From Oscillospiraceae bacterium (lineage in GTDB: Bacteria; Bacillota; Clostridia; Oscillospirales; Acutalibacteraceae): DNA of 64,000 nt. Made by a program: the position numbers and the translations under genes. Shown in pieces: positions 50,003 through 59,135 of this stretch (the first letter of the stretch is position 1; the number at the start of each line of letters is the position of its first letter). The notes below the pieces were generated by a model that was not told where the DNA came from, made no database searches, and saw nothing but the letters and a program-made list of their open reading frames with translations. The stretch spans positions 61,089-125,088 of the forward strand of contig CADBBT010000005.1 in assembly GCA_902792985.1 (NCBI GenBank), given 5' to 3'.

Positions 50003-51130
50003 ATGGAAAGATACCTGGGTCAGAACACGCCGAAACTCGGCTTCGGGCTGATGCGGCTGCCGAAGCTCAAAAACGGCGAGATCGACCTTGAGCAGGTCAA
50101 GCGGATGGTCGATCTGTTCATGGACGCCGGACAGACCTATTTTGATACGGCGTATGTCTATGACGACGGAAAATCCGAAGAAGCCGCACGCAAGGCGCTC
50201 GTTGAACGCTATGACCGCGACAAATTCACCCTTTGCACAAAGCTCAACGCCTGGATGGGCGCGCATGACGAGCAAAGCGCCAAGCAGCAGTTCTTCACAA
50301 GTCTGGAGCGCACCGGCGCGGGCTATTTCGATTACTATCTCCTGCACGCGCTGCAACCGAGCAACTACCACCTGTATGAAAAATATCATCTTTGGGACTT
50401 TGTGAAAGAGCAGAAAGCCAAGGGACTCATCCGCCATTGGGGCTTTTCCTTCCATGCCACGCCGGAGATTCTTGAAGAGGTCCTTGACGCGCACCCGGAC
50501 ACCGAATTCGTCCAGCTTCAGCTCAATTATGCCGACTGGGAAAGCGAAAAGGTCGCCGCGCGCAAATGCTATGAGATCGTGCGCCGCTATGGCAAGCCGA
50601 TCGTTGTCATGGAACCCGTCAAGGGCGGCGCGCTGGCAAATCCGCAGGCGGATGTGGCAAAGCTTTTGAAGGCGGCCGCACCCGAAAGATCGGCGGCTTC
50701 GTGGGCGATCCGCTATGCCGCTTCACTCGACGGGATCATCACCGTGCTTTCCGGCATGAGCAACGAGGCGCAGATGCGCGACAACCTCTCTTATATGCAG
50801 CATTTCACGCCGCTTTCCGAAAGCGAACGAGAAGTCATCGCAAAAGCGCAGGAGCTGCTGGGTTCCGCAAAGACCATCCCCTGCACCGCGTGCCATTACT
50901 GCACGCCGGGCTGCCCGATGAACATCCCCATCCCCGAAATCTTTGCCGCACGCAACCGCCAATTGGGCGCAGGGCAGCTTTCGCGCGGCAAAGCGGACTA
51001 CGCGGCTGCGACCGCAAACGGCGGCAAAGCCGAAACCTGCATCGCCTGCGGTCAGTGTGAAAGCGCGTGTCCGCAGCAACTTTCCGTCATTGAACTTTTG
51101 GCCGACTGCGCAAATGCGTTCGACCGTTAA
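50003..51130 (+). CDS. Aldo/keto reductase with C-terminal 4Fe-4S ferredoxin domain
   Basis: 375 residues. The (alpha/beta)8 AKR part has the catalytic residues Asp/Tyr in FDTAYVYDDGKSEEA, Lys in CTKLN and His in YYLLHALQ. The last 80 residues carry two cysteine clusters, CTACHYCTPGCP and CIACGQCESACP. This fusion is common in anaerobes, where it probably couples NADPH- and ferredoxin-dependent reduction of an aldehyde or ketone; substrates are unknown. ATG 50003 preceded by CGGGAGG. The ECF component gene follows after 18 bp. Confidence 0.9.
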   Translation: MERYLGQNTPKLGFGLMRLPKLKNGEIDLEQVKRMVDLFMDAGQTYFDTAYVYDDGKSEEAARKALVERYDRDKFTLCTKLNAWMGAHDEQSAKQQFFTSLERTGAGYFDYYLLHALQPSNYHLYEKYHLWDFVKEQKAKGLIRHWGFSFHATPEILEEVLDAHPDTEFVQLQLNYADWESEKVAARKCYEIVRRYGKPIVVMEPVKGGALANPQADVAKLLKAAAPERSAASWAIRYAASLDGIITVLSGMSNEAQMRDNLSYMQHFTPLSESEREVIAKAQELLGSAKTIPCTACHYCTPGCPMNIPIPEIFAARNRQLGAGQLSRGKADYAAATANGGKAETCIACGQCESACPQQLSVIELLADCANAFDR

Positions 51131-51148
51131 CAGAAAGGAGTTTTACTT

Positions 51149-51709
51149 ATGACAAAAACCATGCAATCCACCCTCGTGTTCAAAACGATCAAGACCAAGA
51201 CCCTCGCCGCGATCGTCGCCATCGCCGCGGCCGTTGCGCTGCCGCAGGCGTTCCATGTGCTCGGCGCGGTTTCCGACCTCGGCACAGCGCTGGGTGAAAC
51301 CTTCCTTCCGATGCATTTCGCCATTTTCGCCGTCGGCTTCTTCGCCGGTCCCGTGGCGGGCGCAGTTGCGGGCGCGCTTTCTCCGCTGCTCAGCTTCCTG
51401 CTGACCGCGATGCCGAAGGCGCCGATGCTGCCGTTCATGATGATCGAGCTTTTTGTTTACGGCCTTGTGACCGGCCTTTTGGCAAACGTGCGTATGCCCG
51501 TGATCGGCAAGCTCCTGATCGCGCAGATCGCCGGCAGAGCCGTGCGTGCGCTTGCGATCGTGATCGGCTTTTACGCGTTCTCCTCCCCCGTTGCGCCCGC
51601 TGTGATCGTGAACAGCCTGCTGCCCGGCCTGCCGGGTCTGATCCTGCAATGGGTGATCTTGCCGCTGCTGGTGTTCCGTGTAGCACAGCGTGACGCACAT
51701 GAATCCTGA
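51149..51709 (+). CDS. ECF transporter S component
   Basis: 186 residues, six membrane helices. LPMHFAIFAVGFFAGPVAGA then VAGALSPLLSFLLTAMPKAP is the substrate-facing half, with MMIELFVYGLVTGLL after it, the pattern of the energy-coupling-factor S subunits. It must dock on an EcfAA'T module encoded elsewhere. Ligand unknown; its end overlaps the DUF1893/PP-loop gene, so a thiolation- or vitamin-related substrate is conceivable. AAAGGAG before the ATG. Confidence 0.82.
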   Translation: MTKTMQSTLVFKTIKTKTLAAIVAIAAAVALPQAFHVLGAVSDLGTALGETFLPMHFAIFAVGFFAGPVAGAVAGALSPLLSFLLTAMPKAPMLPFMMIELFVYGLVTGLLANVRMPVIGKLLIAQIAGRAVRALAIVIGFYAFSSPVAPAVIVNSLLPGLPGLILQWVILPLLVFRVAQRDAHES

Positions 51710-52961
51710 GCTTCTTCGCGCGGCGGCACTGCTCCGCGAAAGCGGGCACACCCTGATTTTGCTTTGCGGGGAAACACAGCATACCTCTGATCTTCGCGGC
51801 ATCCGTCCGCTGCTGGAGCTGCTGGACAGCGGCCGTGATTTTTCCGGCTTTGTTGCAGCCGACCGCATTGTCGGCAAGGCTGCCGCGCTGCTGTATGTGC
51901 GTCTGGGCGTGCGGGCCGTGTTTGCCGAAGTGCTCTCTTCCGGCGGCAAGGCGGTGCTTGAAGCCTACGGGATCGAAACCGCGTTTGACACGCTGACGGA
52001 AAAAATCACCGCGCGCACCGGCAAAGGGCTTTGCCCGATGGAGCAGACCGTGCAGTTTATTTGTGACCCGAAGCAGGCCGAGACCGCGCTGCGCGGCCGT
52101 GTTTGGCAACTGCAGACGGGCAACCGCTTACAGGAAGAGGTGGAAACCGCGCTGCGGGGACGGCGGCGGTTCAAGGATACGCTGTTCATCCCGTTCGCCA
52201 AGGCGATTTTGCAATATGGGCTGCTTGAAGAGGGCGACCGGGTTGCGGTCTGCATCTCCGGCGGCAAGGATTCCATGCTGATGGCAAAGCTCTTTCAGGA
52301 GCTGCAGCGCCACCGCAAGTTTCCGTTTGAGCTGGTGTTTCTGACGATGGACCCCGGCTATGCCGAAGAGAACCGGGCTCTGCTGCAGGAAAACGCGCGT
52401 GCGCTCGGCGTGCCGCTGACGGTGTTTGAAAGCGACATTTTCGACTCCGTTTTTCATGTGGAAAAATCGCCGTGCTATCTTTGTGCGCGTATGCGCCGCG
52501 GCCACCTTTACAAAACGGCAAAGGAGCTCGGCTGCAACAAGATCGCGCTGGGGCACCACTTTGACGACGTGATCGAAACGAACCTCATGAGCATGCTCTG
52601 GGGCGGACAAATCCAGTCGATGCCGCCAAAGCTGAAAAGCAAAAACTTCCCCGGCATGGAGCTGATCCGGCCGCTGTATTTCGTGCGCGAAACAGACATT
52701 GAAGCGTGGCGCGACTATCACGGGTTGCGCTTTCTTGCCTGTGCCTGCCGTTTCACCGAACAGAGCGAAACGCAGCCGGATGTTTCCAAACGCAAGGAGA
52801 CAAAAGCCCTCATTGCGCAGTTACATAAAACCAATCCGCGCGTGGAGGCGAACATTTTTGCAAGCATGGAAAACGTGGCGCTCGACACCGTGCTCGGCTA
52901 TCGCGCAAAGGGCGTTTACCACGGCTTCCTTGAAAACTACGCAAAGGAAGAGGAAACATGA
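51699..52961 (+). CDS. DUF1893 - PP-loop (TtcA-like) fusion protein
   Basis: 420 residues. The first ~110 form a DUF1893 domain (LLRESGHTLILLCGETQHTS ... FVAADRIVGKAAALLYVRLG). From about 145 onward is an ATP-pyrophosphatase domain of the TtcA/TilS type: CISGGKDSMLMAKLF (PP-loop, residues 187-192), CYLCARMRRGHLYKTAKELG (CxxC) and LGHHFDDVIETNLM. TtcA enzymes thiolate C32 of tRNA with an iron-sulfur cluster. ATG 51699 overlaps the ECF gene by 11 bp; GTG 51690 is an alternative. The GH95 gene overlaps its end (ATGA). Confidence 0.85.
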   Translation: MNPELLRAAALLRESGHTLILLCGETQHTSDLRGIRPLLELLDSGRDFSGFVAADRIVGKAAALLYVRLGVRAVFAEVLSSGGKAVLEAYGIETAFDTLTEKITARTGKGLCPMEQTVQFICDPKQAETALRGRVWQLQTGNRLQEEVETALRGRRRFKDTLFIPFAKAILQYGLLEEGDRVAVCISGGKDSMLMAKLFQELQRHRKFPFELVFLTMDPGYAEENRALLQENARALGVPLTVFESDIFDSVFHVEKSPCYLCARMRRGHLYKTAKELGCNKIALGHHFDDVIETNLMSMLWGGQIQSMPPKLKSKNFPGMELIRPLYFVRETDIEAWRDYHGLRFLACACRFTEQSETQPDVSKRKETKALIAQLHKTNPRVEANIFASMENVALDTVLGYRAKGVYHGFLENYAKEEET

Positions 52962-55535
52962 AAACAAAAAGAATCATCAAAAGCGTGTGCGTTGTGCTTG
53001 TGCTTGCAGCCCTCGCCTTCGGTCTTGCCTTTGTTGCGGTCAGAGTGCTGGAAAGCAGCCGCTCGGGCACCTATGACAACCTTCCGCAGGGCACGAAAAT
53101 GAGCTTTTCCACAACCTTTTCGACTGTGAAAAAGAACCCCAAGACCAAAACCGCCGGCCGCGCATGGCGCGACGGATTCATCGGCGGCGACGGCAAGCTC
53201 GGCTTTGTGACCAGCGGCGCGCCGTATGACGACACGCTGATGATGCAGGATGTGGATTACATCATGCCAAGCCCCCGGGCACGCGACGAGCTGCCCGATC
53301 AATCCGCTGCGCTGGAACAGGCGCGGCAAGCGATCGTCCGTTTTGACGACAGCTACAAGGTTTTGGAGTGCGGCGAATGGAACTGGGGCTATGCCTTTCA
53401 CCCCGGGCAGACGCTGCGGCTGACACAGAAAAAGCAGCGCTTTTGGAACTATGTGCGCTGGACGGATTTTGAAACGGGCGAAGTCGGCGTGAAATATTCC
53501 GACAAATACGGCGCGCATACGCGCACGAGCTTTACGTCGCGCGAGGATCATGTGACGATCACCGCCATCCGCGCGTCCGACCTGCAAAGCCCCGTTTCCC
53601 TCGCCCTTTCGATCGACGCGCCGTCCGACGCCTATAAATTCGGAAACGGCGACGAGAAGAACATGAAATGGAAGATCCTCGCCGACGAAAACGCAGAGAG
53701 CCTTTCCTTTGCCGCGCACTACCCCGCCTATGAAGGCAGCCCGCTCAAAAACGGCGGCTACGCGGGTGTGACGTACATTCTCACAGAGGGCGGCGAAAAG
53801 CGGCGGGAGGGCGATACGATCGTCATCTCCGGCGCGGAAAATGTCTATCTGATCTCCAAAAACGACCGCACGGACGACCTTTGCGGCACCGGAAACGGCG
53901 ACTGCGGACTTGGCGCGTTTGAAGAAAGCGCATCTTTCGCGCTGACCGACCGGCTGCTTTCCGACTGCAAAGATGTCGCGTCGCGCTATACGCAAAACGG
54001 CGCGTTCAACTACGATGCCGCGCTCGCGCCTTCGGCCGAAATGCAAAAGGCGCTGTTTGAAAAAGCGTCGCTGACCCTCACCGACGACGAAGCGGCGATC
54101 CACAGCAGCAACGAAGCGCTGCTGCTTGCGCAAAAGAAAAGCGACACCCTGTATCTGCCGCTGCTGCAGCGGCTTTGGCAGCAGGCGCGCTTTGCGATGA
54201 TCTGCGCGTCCGGTTACAGCATGACGCGGCTGAGCGGCATGTGGACGGGAGAATGGATGCCCGGCTGGCGCAGCGAATACACGATGGACGCCAACGTGAA
54301 CCTGCAGACCTCCGGCATGAACACGGCAAACCTGCCCCTGTTCGGCGAAGGGTACATCAAATTCATTCTGCGGCAGATCGATGATTGGAAACGCAACGCA
54401 GAAGCGAGCTACGGCTTTACAGATACGATCAAAGCACCCGTCAACGCCGACGGCGACGGCGCGCTGGACGCGGAATACGCGCAGAGCTATCCGTTCCAAT
54501 ATTGGAACGCCGGCGCGTCATGGGTCATTCAGCCGATCTATGAATACTGGCAGTGCTTCGGCGACACGGTCTTTACCGATGACGACGGCAGCGAAAAGCG
54601 CGTGCTTGAAGATGTGCTTCTGCCGCTGCTGCAGCTCGAAGCGCATTTCTGGGAGCAGTTCTGCACGGCGGAATATTACACCGACAAAGACGGCAACGCC
54701 TGCTATGAAGCGGGCAAGACCGCACTGGAGGCGGGCGAACACTATCTGCTTGTGCCGTCCTATTCGCCCGAAAACACCACCGGCGGCGCCTATCAGTCCA
54801 CCCTCGGCGCCAACGCCGCGATCGACATCGGCGCGGCAAGAAGCGCGCTGGAAATGGCGATCGACGCAGAGCAGCAAACCAAAACCGACGGCTGGGAAGC
54901 GCGGGTAAAACGCTGGACGCTGCTGCGCGATCAACTGCCGCCCTATCAGTTCGATGAGACCGGCGCGATCAAGGAATGGTGCGCCAACGGTTTTGACGAC
55001 AACAACCGCCACCGCCACATCAGCCATCTTTACTGCGCGTGGCCGCTGACGGAAACGCAGCACAACGAGCAGCTTGCAAACGCGGCGCTGACAGCGATCG
55101 ACAACCGCGAAAAAGAAGCTGGTGCTCGCAAGACTCAAGCAGGGTGCGCGCGCCGAAGAGCTGCTGTTCGGTCTTTTAAACAGCCGGTTGTGCTACAATT
55201 CGCTGATGACCGACCACAACACCAACCGCGGCTCCGACACCTACTGCACCGACGCGCTGCTTGGCTGTATGGGCATCGTAAACGAGCTGCTGCTGTATTC
55301 GAACGAAGGCGAAATCGAGCTGCTGCCCGCAAAGCCGGACGACTGGACCAAAGGCAGCGCGCAAAACCTTGCCGCGCGCACCGGCGCAACGGTTTCCCTG
55401 CACTGGGAAAACGGCAGCGTCACCGCCGAGATCACCTCGCAAAAGGCGCAGCGCATCACGGTTTCGTGTGCCGGACAAAACGCAATAACGCTCACGTTCG
55501 CTGCCGGAGAAACGCAGCGCGTCAGCTTTGATTAA
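52958..55535 (+). pseudogene. Glycoside hydrolase family 95-like gene, frameshifted near its end
   Basis: An N-terminal membrane anchor (VCVVLVLAALAFGLAFVAV) leads into a GH95-like protein. The (alpha/alpha)6 signatures are visible: LSGMWTGEWMPGWRSEYTMD followed by ANVNLQTSGM, VPSYSPENTTGGAY with the expected Glu, and HRHISHLYCAWPLT. GH95 enzymes are alpha-L-fucosidases/galactosidases. At about 55110 an A5 run shifts the frame; the true continuation (KKLVLARLKQGARAEELLFG, then NSRLCYNSLMTDHN) lies in the +1 frame to 55535. Removing one A restores a single reading frame of about 858 codons. Either a recent pseudogene, a sequencing error or a slippery site. Confidence 0.82.
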
Positions 55536-55552
55536 ACGAAAGAAGACCGGCT

Positions 55553-56434
55553 ATGTTTAAGATCCTCATCAGCATCCTCATTGCGTTCGGCTCGATTTTT
55601 TCCGGCCTTTACGACCTTGCGCGGCCGATGCCCGATGTGAACCCCGGCGGTTTTCGCGTGCATTACACGGAAGCGAAGCACGCCTACATGGACGTCTATC
55701 TTCCCGAGGACACCGCGGGCACAAAGAATGTCATGATCGCCGTCCACGGCGGCTCGTGGATGCTGGGCGACCAGACCTCGTTTGCTTATGACGCGCAGGA
55801 AGCAGCTGCGCACGGCTATATCGGCGTGACGGTGGACTACAGCAAAATCCTGGACAAAGAGACTGCAGCCGACATGGTAAACGAGCTGCACGCAGCCGTG
55901 AAAAGCCTGAAAGACGCGCTGGACGCACGCGGCATCAAAGCCGGAAAGCTGATCCTTTACAGCCACTCCTCCGGCTCGCATCTGGCGCTGCTGTATGCCT
56001 ATCAGCACCACGCGGACAGCGCGATCCCGATCGGCTTTCTTGTGGCGCTTTCCTCCCCTGCCGACCTGACGCTGGAAGCCGGCGGCAAAACGGTCCTTGA
56101 GCGCGGACGCTCCTCGCTTTTGACGGCGCTCACGCACGAAAACATCACCGACCGTACACTCAAAACCGCAAAGGCACAGGCCGCTGTGCACGCGATCAAT
56201 CCGATCGATCTTGTGACGTCCGATGTGCCGCCCACGCTGCTTGCGCACGGCGACGACGACGATGTGGTCGCCTTTGAAAACTCCGTGCGCCTTTGCGAAA
56301 AACTGAAGGCCAACGGCGTGGCGAGCGAGCTTGTGACCTACCCGGGTGAAGGACATTTCATCCGCTTTTCGCCCATCGAAATGCGGCAGGCGCTGATGCA
56401 GCGCGTGCTGGAATGGACGAAGGTTTATTTGTAA
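55553..56434 (+). CDS. Alpha/beta-hydrolase fold esterase (BD-FAE-like)
   Basis: 293 residues with an uncleaved N-terminal hydrophobic segment (LISILIAFGSIFSGLYDLAR), so probably membrane-anchored outside. Oxyanion motif VHGGSW, nucleophile YSHSSGSHLALLYA (Ser in S-H-S-S-G), Asp in LAHGDDDDVV and His in GEGHFIRF complete the triad. Resembles acyl/feruloyl-type small esterases. Directly behind the GH95 gene (18 bp), it could deacetylate or de-esterify the same glycan; inference from neighbourhood. Confidence 0.85.
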   Translation: MFKILISILIAFGSIFSGLYDLARPMPDVNPGGFRVHYTEAKHAYMDVYLPEDTAGTKNVMIAVHGGSWMLGDQTSFAYDAQEAAAHGYIGVTVDYSKILDKETAADMVNELHAAVKSLKDALDARGIKAGKLILYSHSSGSHLALLYAYQHHADSAIPIGFLVALSSPADLTLEAGGKTVLERGRSSLLTALTHENITDRTLKTAKAQAAVHAINPIDLVTSDVPPTLLAHGDDDDVVAFENSVRLCEKLKANGVASELVTYPGEGHFIRFSPIEMRQALMQRVLEWTKVYL

Positions 56435-56448
56435 AGATCCGGCGCACC

Positions 56449-56660
56449 GCCGCGCAAGCAAAGCGCGCGGCAGGGTCAGCGCAGCAGGGCGACGCCCTGC
56501 TGCGCTGACGGGGCGGCGGGACGAAATGCCCCCGCGACCCGAAGGGCGCGGGGGCATAAAAGGCAGCGCAGCGGCCGTGGCCGCTGCGCTGCTTTTTCCG
56601 CACTGCCTGCGGCAGTGCGGGTTCGTCCCGCCGCCTTGCGCACGGCGAAGGCCGTGCGCA
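56449..56660. repeat. Branched multi-hairpin element, copy 4
   Basis: Leading arms 56449-56471 and a 16-bp perfect arm 56475-56509. The 14-bp closing stem GGCGGCGGGACGAA (56512-56525) pairs with 56622-56635; inside are arms 56526-56557, 56563-56592 (14 bp) and 56598-56620. It ends with arm 56637-56660 (TGCGCACGGC/gaag/GCCGTGCGCA). Same plan and orientation as copy 3. Lies between the convergent esterase and DUF4474 genes. Confidence 0.88.
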
Positions 56661-56721
56661 GCATTGGCCGCGGACGTAGATTTTTAAAAGGGACGCACAA
56701 AATGGCGTTTTGCATCTTGCG

Positions 56722-57942
56722 TTAAAACACGCAGTTCACCGTCAGACCGTCGACCGTATAGGTCGCTCTGTCTGCGATCTGGCTGTCAGCCGCCTTGAGA
56801 AACGCCTTTTGCATCTGCGCGTTCGGGAAGGTGATCGAAAAACGCATCGTCATCGTCTTTGGCAAATAGATCACTTTGCCGAGCTTGAACGCGCTGAGCC
56901 ACCAGTGTGTGACCGGTCCGCGCTGCATCAGCAGCGTATCGCCGTGATAGAGCGAGGCCTGCATCGGCATCATCTCGTCATCCGAGACTGCGCCGTAAAA
57001 GGTGCCGATCTGCCCCTGCGGACGGTTATAGATGCCGATTTCAAAGCCGTTGGCAGCAAGGCCGTAGTTGCCCTTCCAAACCTGGATCATCCAGTCTTTG
57101 CTGTTGTAGTTGAACTGAAGACGCAGCGTTTCGAGGTTATAGATCGGCGTCACATCGGCCAGCAGATCATACAGCAGGCCGAAGCCGAGCGAACGCTGCC
57201 AGCAGTTGACGGTGCTGTAGATCAACAGGTCATAGACGTTGACGTCGAAGCCGAGATCGATCATGCCCTTGTCTGAGTTGCCGTGCACATCGCCCGTGGT
57301 CGGGTTGATGAAAATGCCGGGGTGCGTCACCGCGCGCTGCCCGTCGTCATAGACGATGTCCATGATGACCTCCACGAACCCGTCCTCCTCGGCGGGCACA
57401 GTGTAGATCGCCACCTCGCGGATGATGCTGACATAGACGCCCAGCAGATACAGCAGATGGCCGAGCAGCGCCTGATCGGCCCCGTAGGCTTTGTCGCGCA
57501 GCGCAAAGATCTGTTCGCGCAGCTTTGTAAGATCGGGACGCAAAACGCGCTTTGCAAGCTCCGCCGGCGCGTTGAGGTTCGGCAACGTTGTGATCAGCAG
57601 CTCCACGTCAATGCTGGAATTCTCCGCGATATAGCCGCAGAGCTCAGACAGCGTTTTGTCGATATGCGCGTTGAGGTGCTTTTCCTCCGGCGTCGGACGC
57701 GGTCTGCCGCTGAGCGTGCGCAGCAGCGCATACAGCGGTTCGATCTGCTGCACAAAGGTCGCCGTAGAATACGCCGGCACACCGTGTTCTTCCGCAAACG
57801 CAACATAGTCCTGCACGGAATGCAGCCCTGCCGGCACGGTTTCCAAGGCGGCGTCTGCGCTGCGGTTGCCGAGCAGAAATGGCAAAAAAGTATAAAGCAC
57901 GATCAGCGGCGCCAACAGCGCGGCGATCAGTTTTTGAAACAT
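56722..57942 (-). CDS. Membrane-anchored DUF4474 protein
   Basis: 406 residues with an N-terminal hydrophobic anchor (LIAALLAPLIVLYTFLPFLL). The middle is helical. The C-terminal ~200 residues carry the DUF4474 pattern RLQFNYNSKDWMIQVWKGNY followed by GLAANGFEIGIYNRP. Domain function unknown; found in secreted proteins of Clostridia. CAGGAGG precedes the ATG at 57942. Single gene; convergent with the esterase. No catalytic motif recognised. Confidence 0.75.
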   Translation of the reverse strand: MFQKLIAALLAPLIVLYTFLPFLLGNRSADAALETVPAGLHSVQDYVAFAEEHGVPAYSTATFVQQIEPLYALLRTLSGRPRPTPEEKHLNAHIDKTLSELCGYIAENSSIDVELLITTLPNLNAPAELAKRVLRPDLTKLREQIFALRDKAYGADQALLGHLLYLLGVYVSIIREVAIYTVPAEEDGFVEVIMDIVYDDGQRAVTHPGIFINPTTGDVHGNSDKGMIDLGFDVNVYDLLIYSTVNCWQRSLGFGLLYDLLADVTPIYNLETLRLQFNYNSKDWMIQVWKGNYGLAANGFEIGIYNRPQGQIGTFYGAVSDDEMMPMQASLYHGDTLLMQRGPVTHWWLSAFKLGKVIYLPKTMTMRFSITFPNAQMQKAFLKAADSQIADRATYTVDGLTVNCVF

Positions 57943-58001
57943 CGGTCGGTTCCTCCTGTCAGTTGTTCACTTTGCCGAAGCAAAGCACACAGATGAGCTT
58001 T

Positions 58002-58667
58002 TCAATAGCCCTGCACGTCCATGCCCTTCACAAGCTTGACGATCGCGCTTGTGCCCAGCCGTTCGCAGCCGAGCGCAAGATAATCCTCTGCGTCCTGCAA
58101 ACTGCGGATGCCGCCGGCGGCCTTCATTTTCAGATGCGGCGCGATGTGCTGCTTGAACAGCGCAATGTCTTCTCTTGTTGCGCCGCCGCCCGCAAAGCCG
58201 GTCGAGGTCTTGATGAAATCCGCGCCGGAGCGGCTGACCACATCGCACAGCGCAATTTTTTCTTCATCTGTGAGCAAACACGTTTCAATGATGACCTTGA
58301 GCACCCGTGCGCCGCAGGCCGCTTTGACGGCTTTGATCTCATCGAGGATCGCGTCAAAACGCCCCTGCTTCGCCATGCCGACATGGATGACCATATCGAT
58401 CTCATCCGCACCGTTTTCAATCGCGTCACGCGTTTCAAACACCTTTGTTTTTGTTGTGCTGTAACCATTCGGGAAACCGATGACGGTGCAGATCGCAAGC
58501 CGGTCGCCGACATAATCCTTCGCCTGCTTCACAAAAGCAGCCGGGATGCACACCGAAGCGGTTTGATAACGCAGGCCGTCATCGCAGACGGCTTTGATCT
58601 GCTGCCATGTTGCGTCCACGGCAAGCAGCGTGTGGTCGCAGTGGTGTAAAATTGTTGAAAGTTCCAT
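58002..58667 (-). CDS. deoC: Deoxyribose-phosphate aldolase
   Basis: 221 residues. DHTLLAVDATWQQIKAVCDD, VCIPAAFVKQAKDYV and TVIGFPNGYSTTKTKVFET with VLKVIIETCLLTDEE (Schiff-base region) and DFIKTSTGFAGGGAT (the catalytic lysine) identify DeoC. Cleaves 2-deoxyribose 5-phosphate to acetaldehyde and glyceraldehyde 3-phosphate. Start 58667 (MELSTILHH) has CGAGG upstream; longer in-frame starts lack homology. No other deo gene adjacent. Confidence 0.95.
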   Translation of the reverse strand: MELSTILHHCDHTLLAVDATWQQIKAVCDDGLRYQTASVCIPAAFVKQAKDYVGDRLAICTVIGFPNGYSTTKTKVFETRDAIENGADEIDMVIHVGMAKQGRFDAILDEIKAVKAACGARVLKVIIETCLLTDEEKIALCDVVSRSGADFIKTSTGFAGGGATREDIALFKQHIAPHLKMKAAGGIRSLQDAEDYLALGCERLGTSAIVKLVKGMDVQGY

Positions 58668-58778
58668 AAAAACCTCGCCGAAAAAAAGTGTATTCGGTTT
58701 ATTATAGCATGGAAAAAACAGAATTGCAAATTTTTCGGCAAAACTTTCCATTAGATTTCTATTAAAATTTAAAAAAAA

Positions 58779-58896
58779 GCCCGTAGCGGGAGGGGAACCG
58801 ATACGGACTTGATGTCTTCTTCAAACGTACCAAAAGGAGAGGAAACTTAGGAGCGCTTACGCGAGAAAAACATGGTTTGAAGAAGGCGGAGCGAGC
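58779..58896 (+). ncRNA. Structured RNA candidate (possibly a raiA-type RNA)
   Basis: A gene-free but non-random block. CTTCTTCAAAC (58816-58826) pairs perfectly with GTTTGAAGAAG (58875-58885). Small hairpins CCCGTAGCGGG, CCGATACGG and GCGCTTACGCG lie around it. A-rich unpaired segments (GAGAGGAAAC, GCGAGAAAAAC) on the plus strand are typical of tertiary-folded RNAs. The segment GGGAGGGGAACCG reminds me of the raiA motif RNA of Firmicutes and Actinobacteria, but I cannot verify this. No clear terminator follows on the plus strand; on the minus strand a short CCCG/CGGG stem with eight T would be one. Flanks 58668-58778 and 58897-59024 are AT-rich spacer. Confidence 0.5.
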
Positions 58897-59024
58897 AAAA
58901 AAACATTTTTCCTATATTGATAGTGTAGTTTACTGAAAAAAGCTTAAAAAGTTCTTAAAGCAAGGTTGAAAAAGCAGGAGAAAAGACAACGATCCGCCCG
59001 CTGTCCCCTTTTGAAAAAAAGATA

Positions 59025-59053
59025 TGGACAGAAGAAAAAAAGTGTGATATACT
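59025..59053 (+). promoter_or_regulatory. Promoter of the restriction-modification genes
   Basis: TGGACA (59025-59030), 17-nt spacer, TATACT (59048-59053). Transcription would begin near 59060, which excludes the ATG at 59058 as start of the endonuclease. Confidence 0.7.
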
Positions 59054-59135
59054 TATTATGTATAATCAATGGTTTGTACTATCGGGTAAAGATTTATCTT
59101 TGAAGATCATCCAAAAAGAAAAGGTGAAAAACGAA

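Noticed and set aside
59058-59135. Longer N-terminus of the restriction endonuclease starting at 59058
   Set aside because: The predicted transcription start is near 59060 and there is no ribosome binding site before that ATG; 59136 has one.
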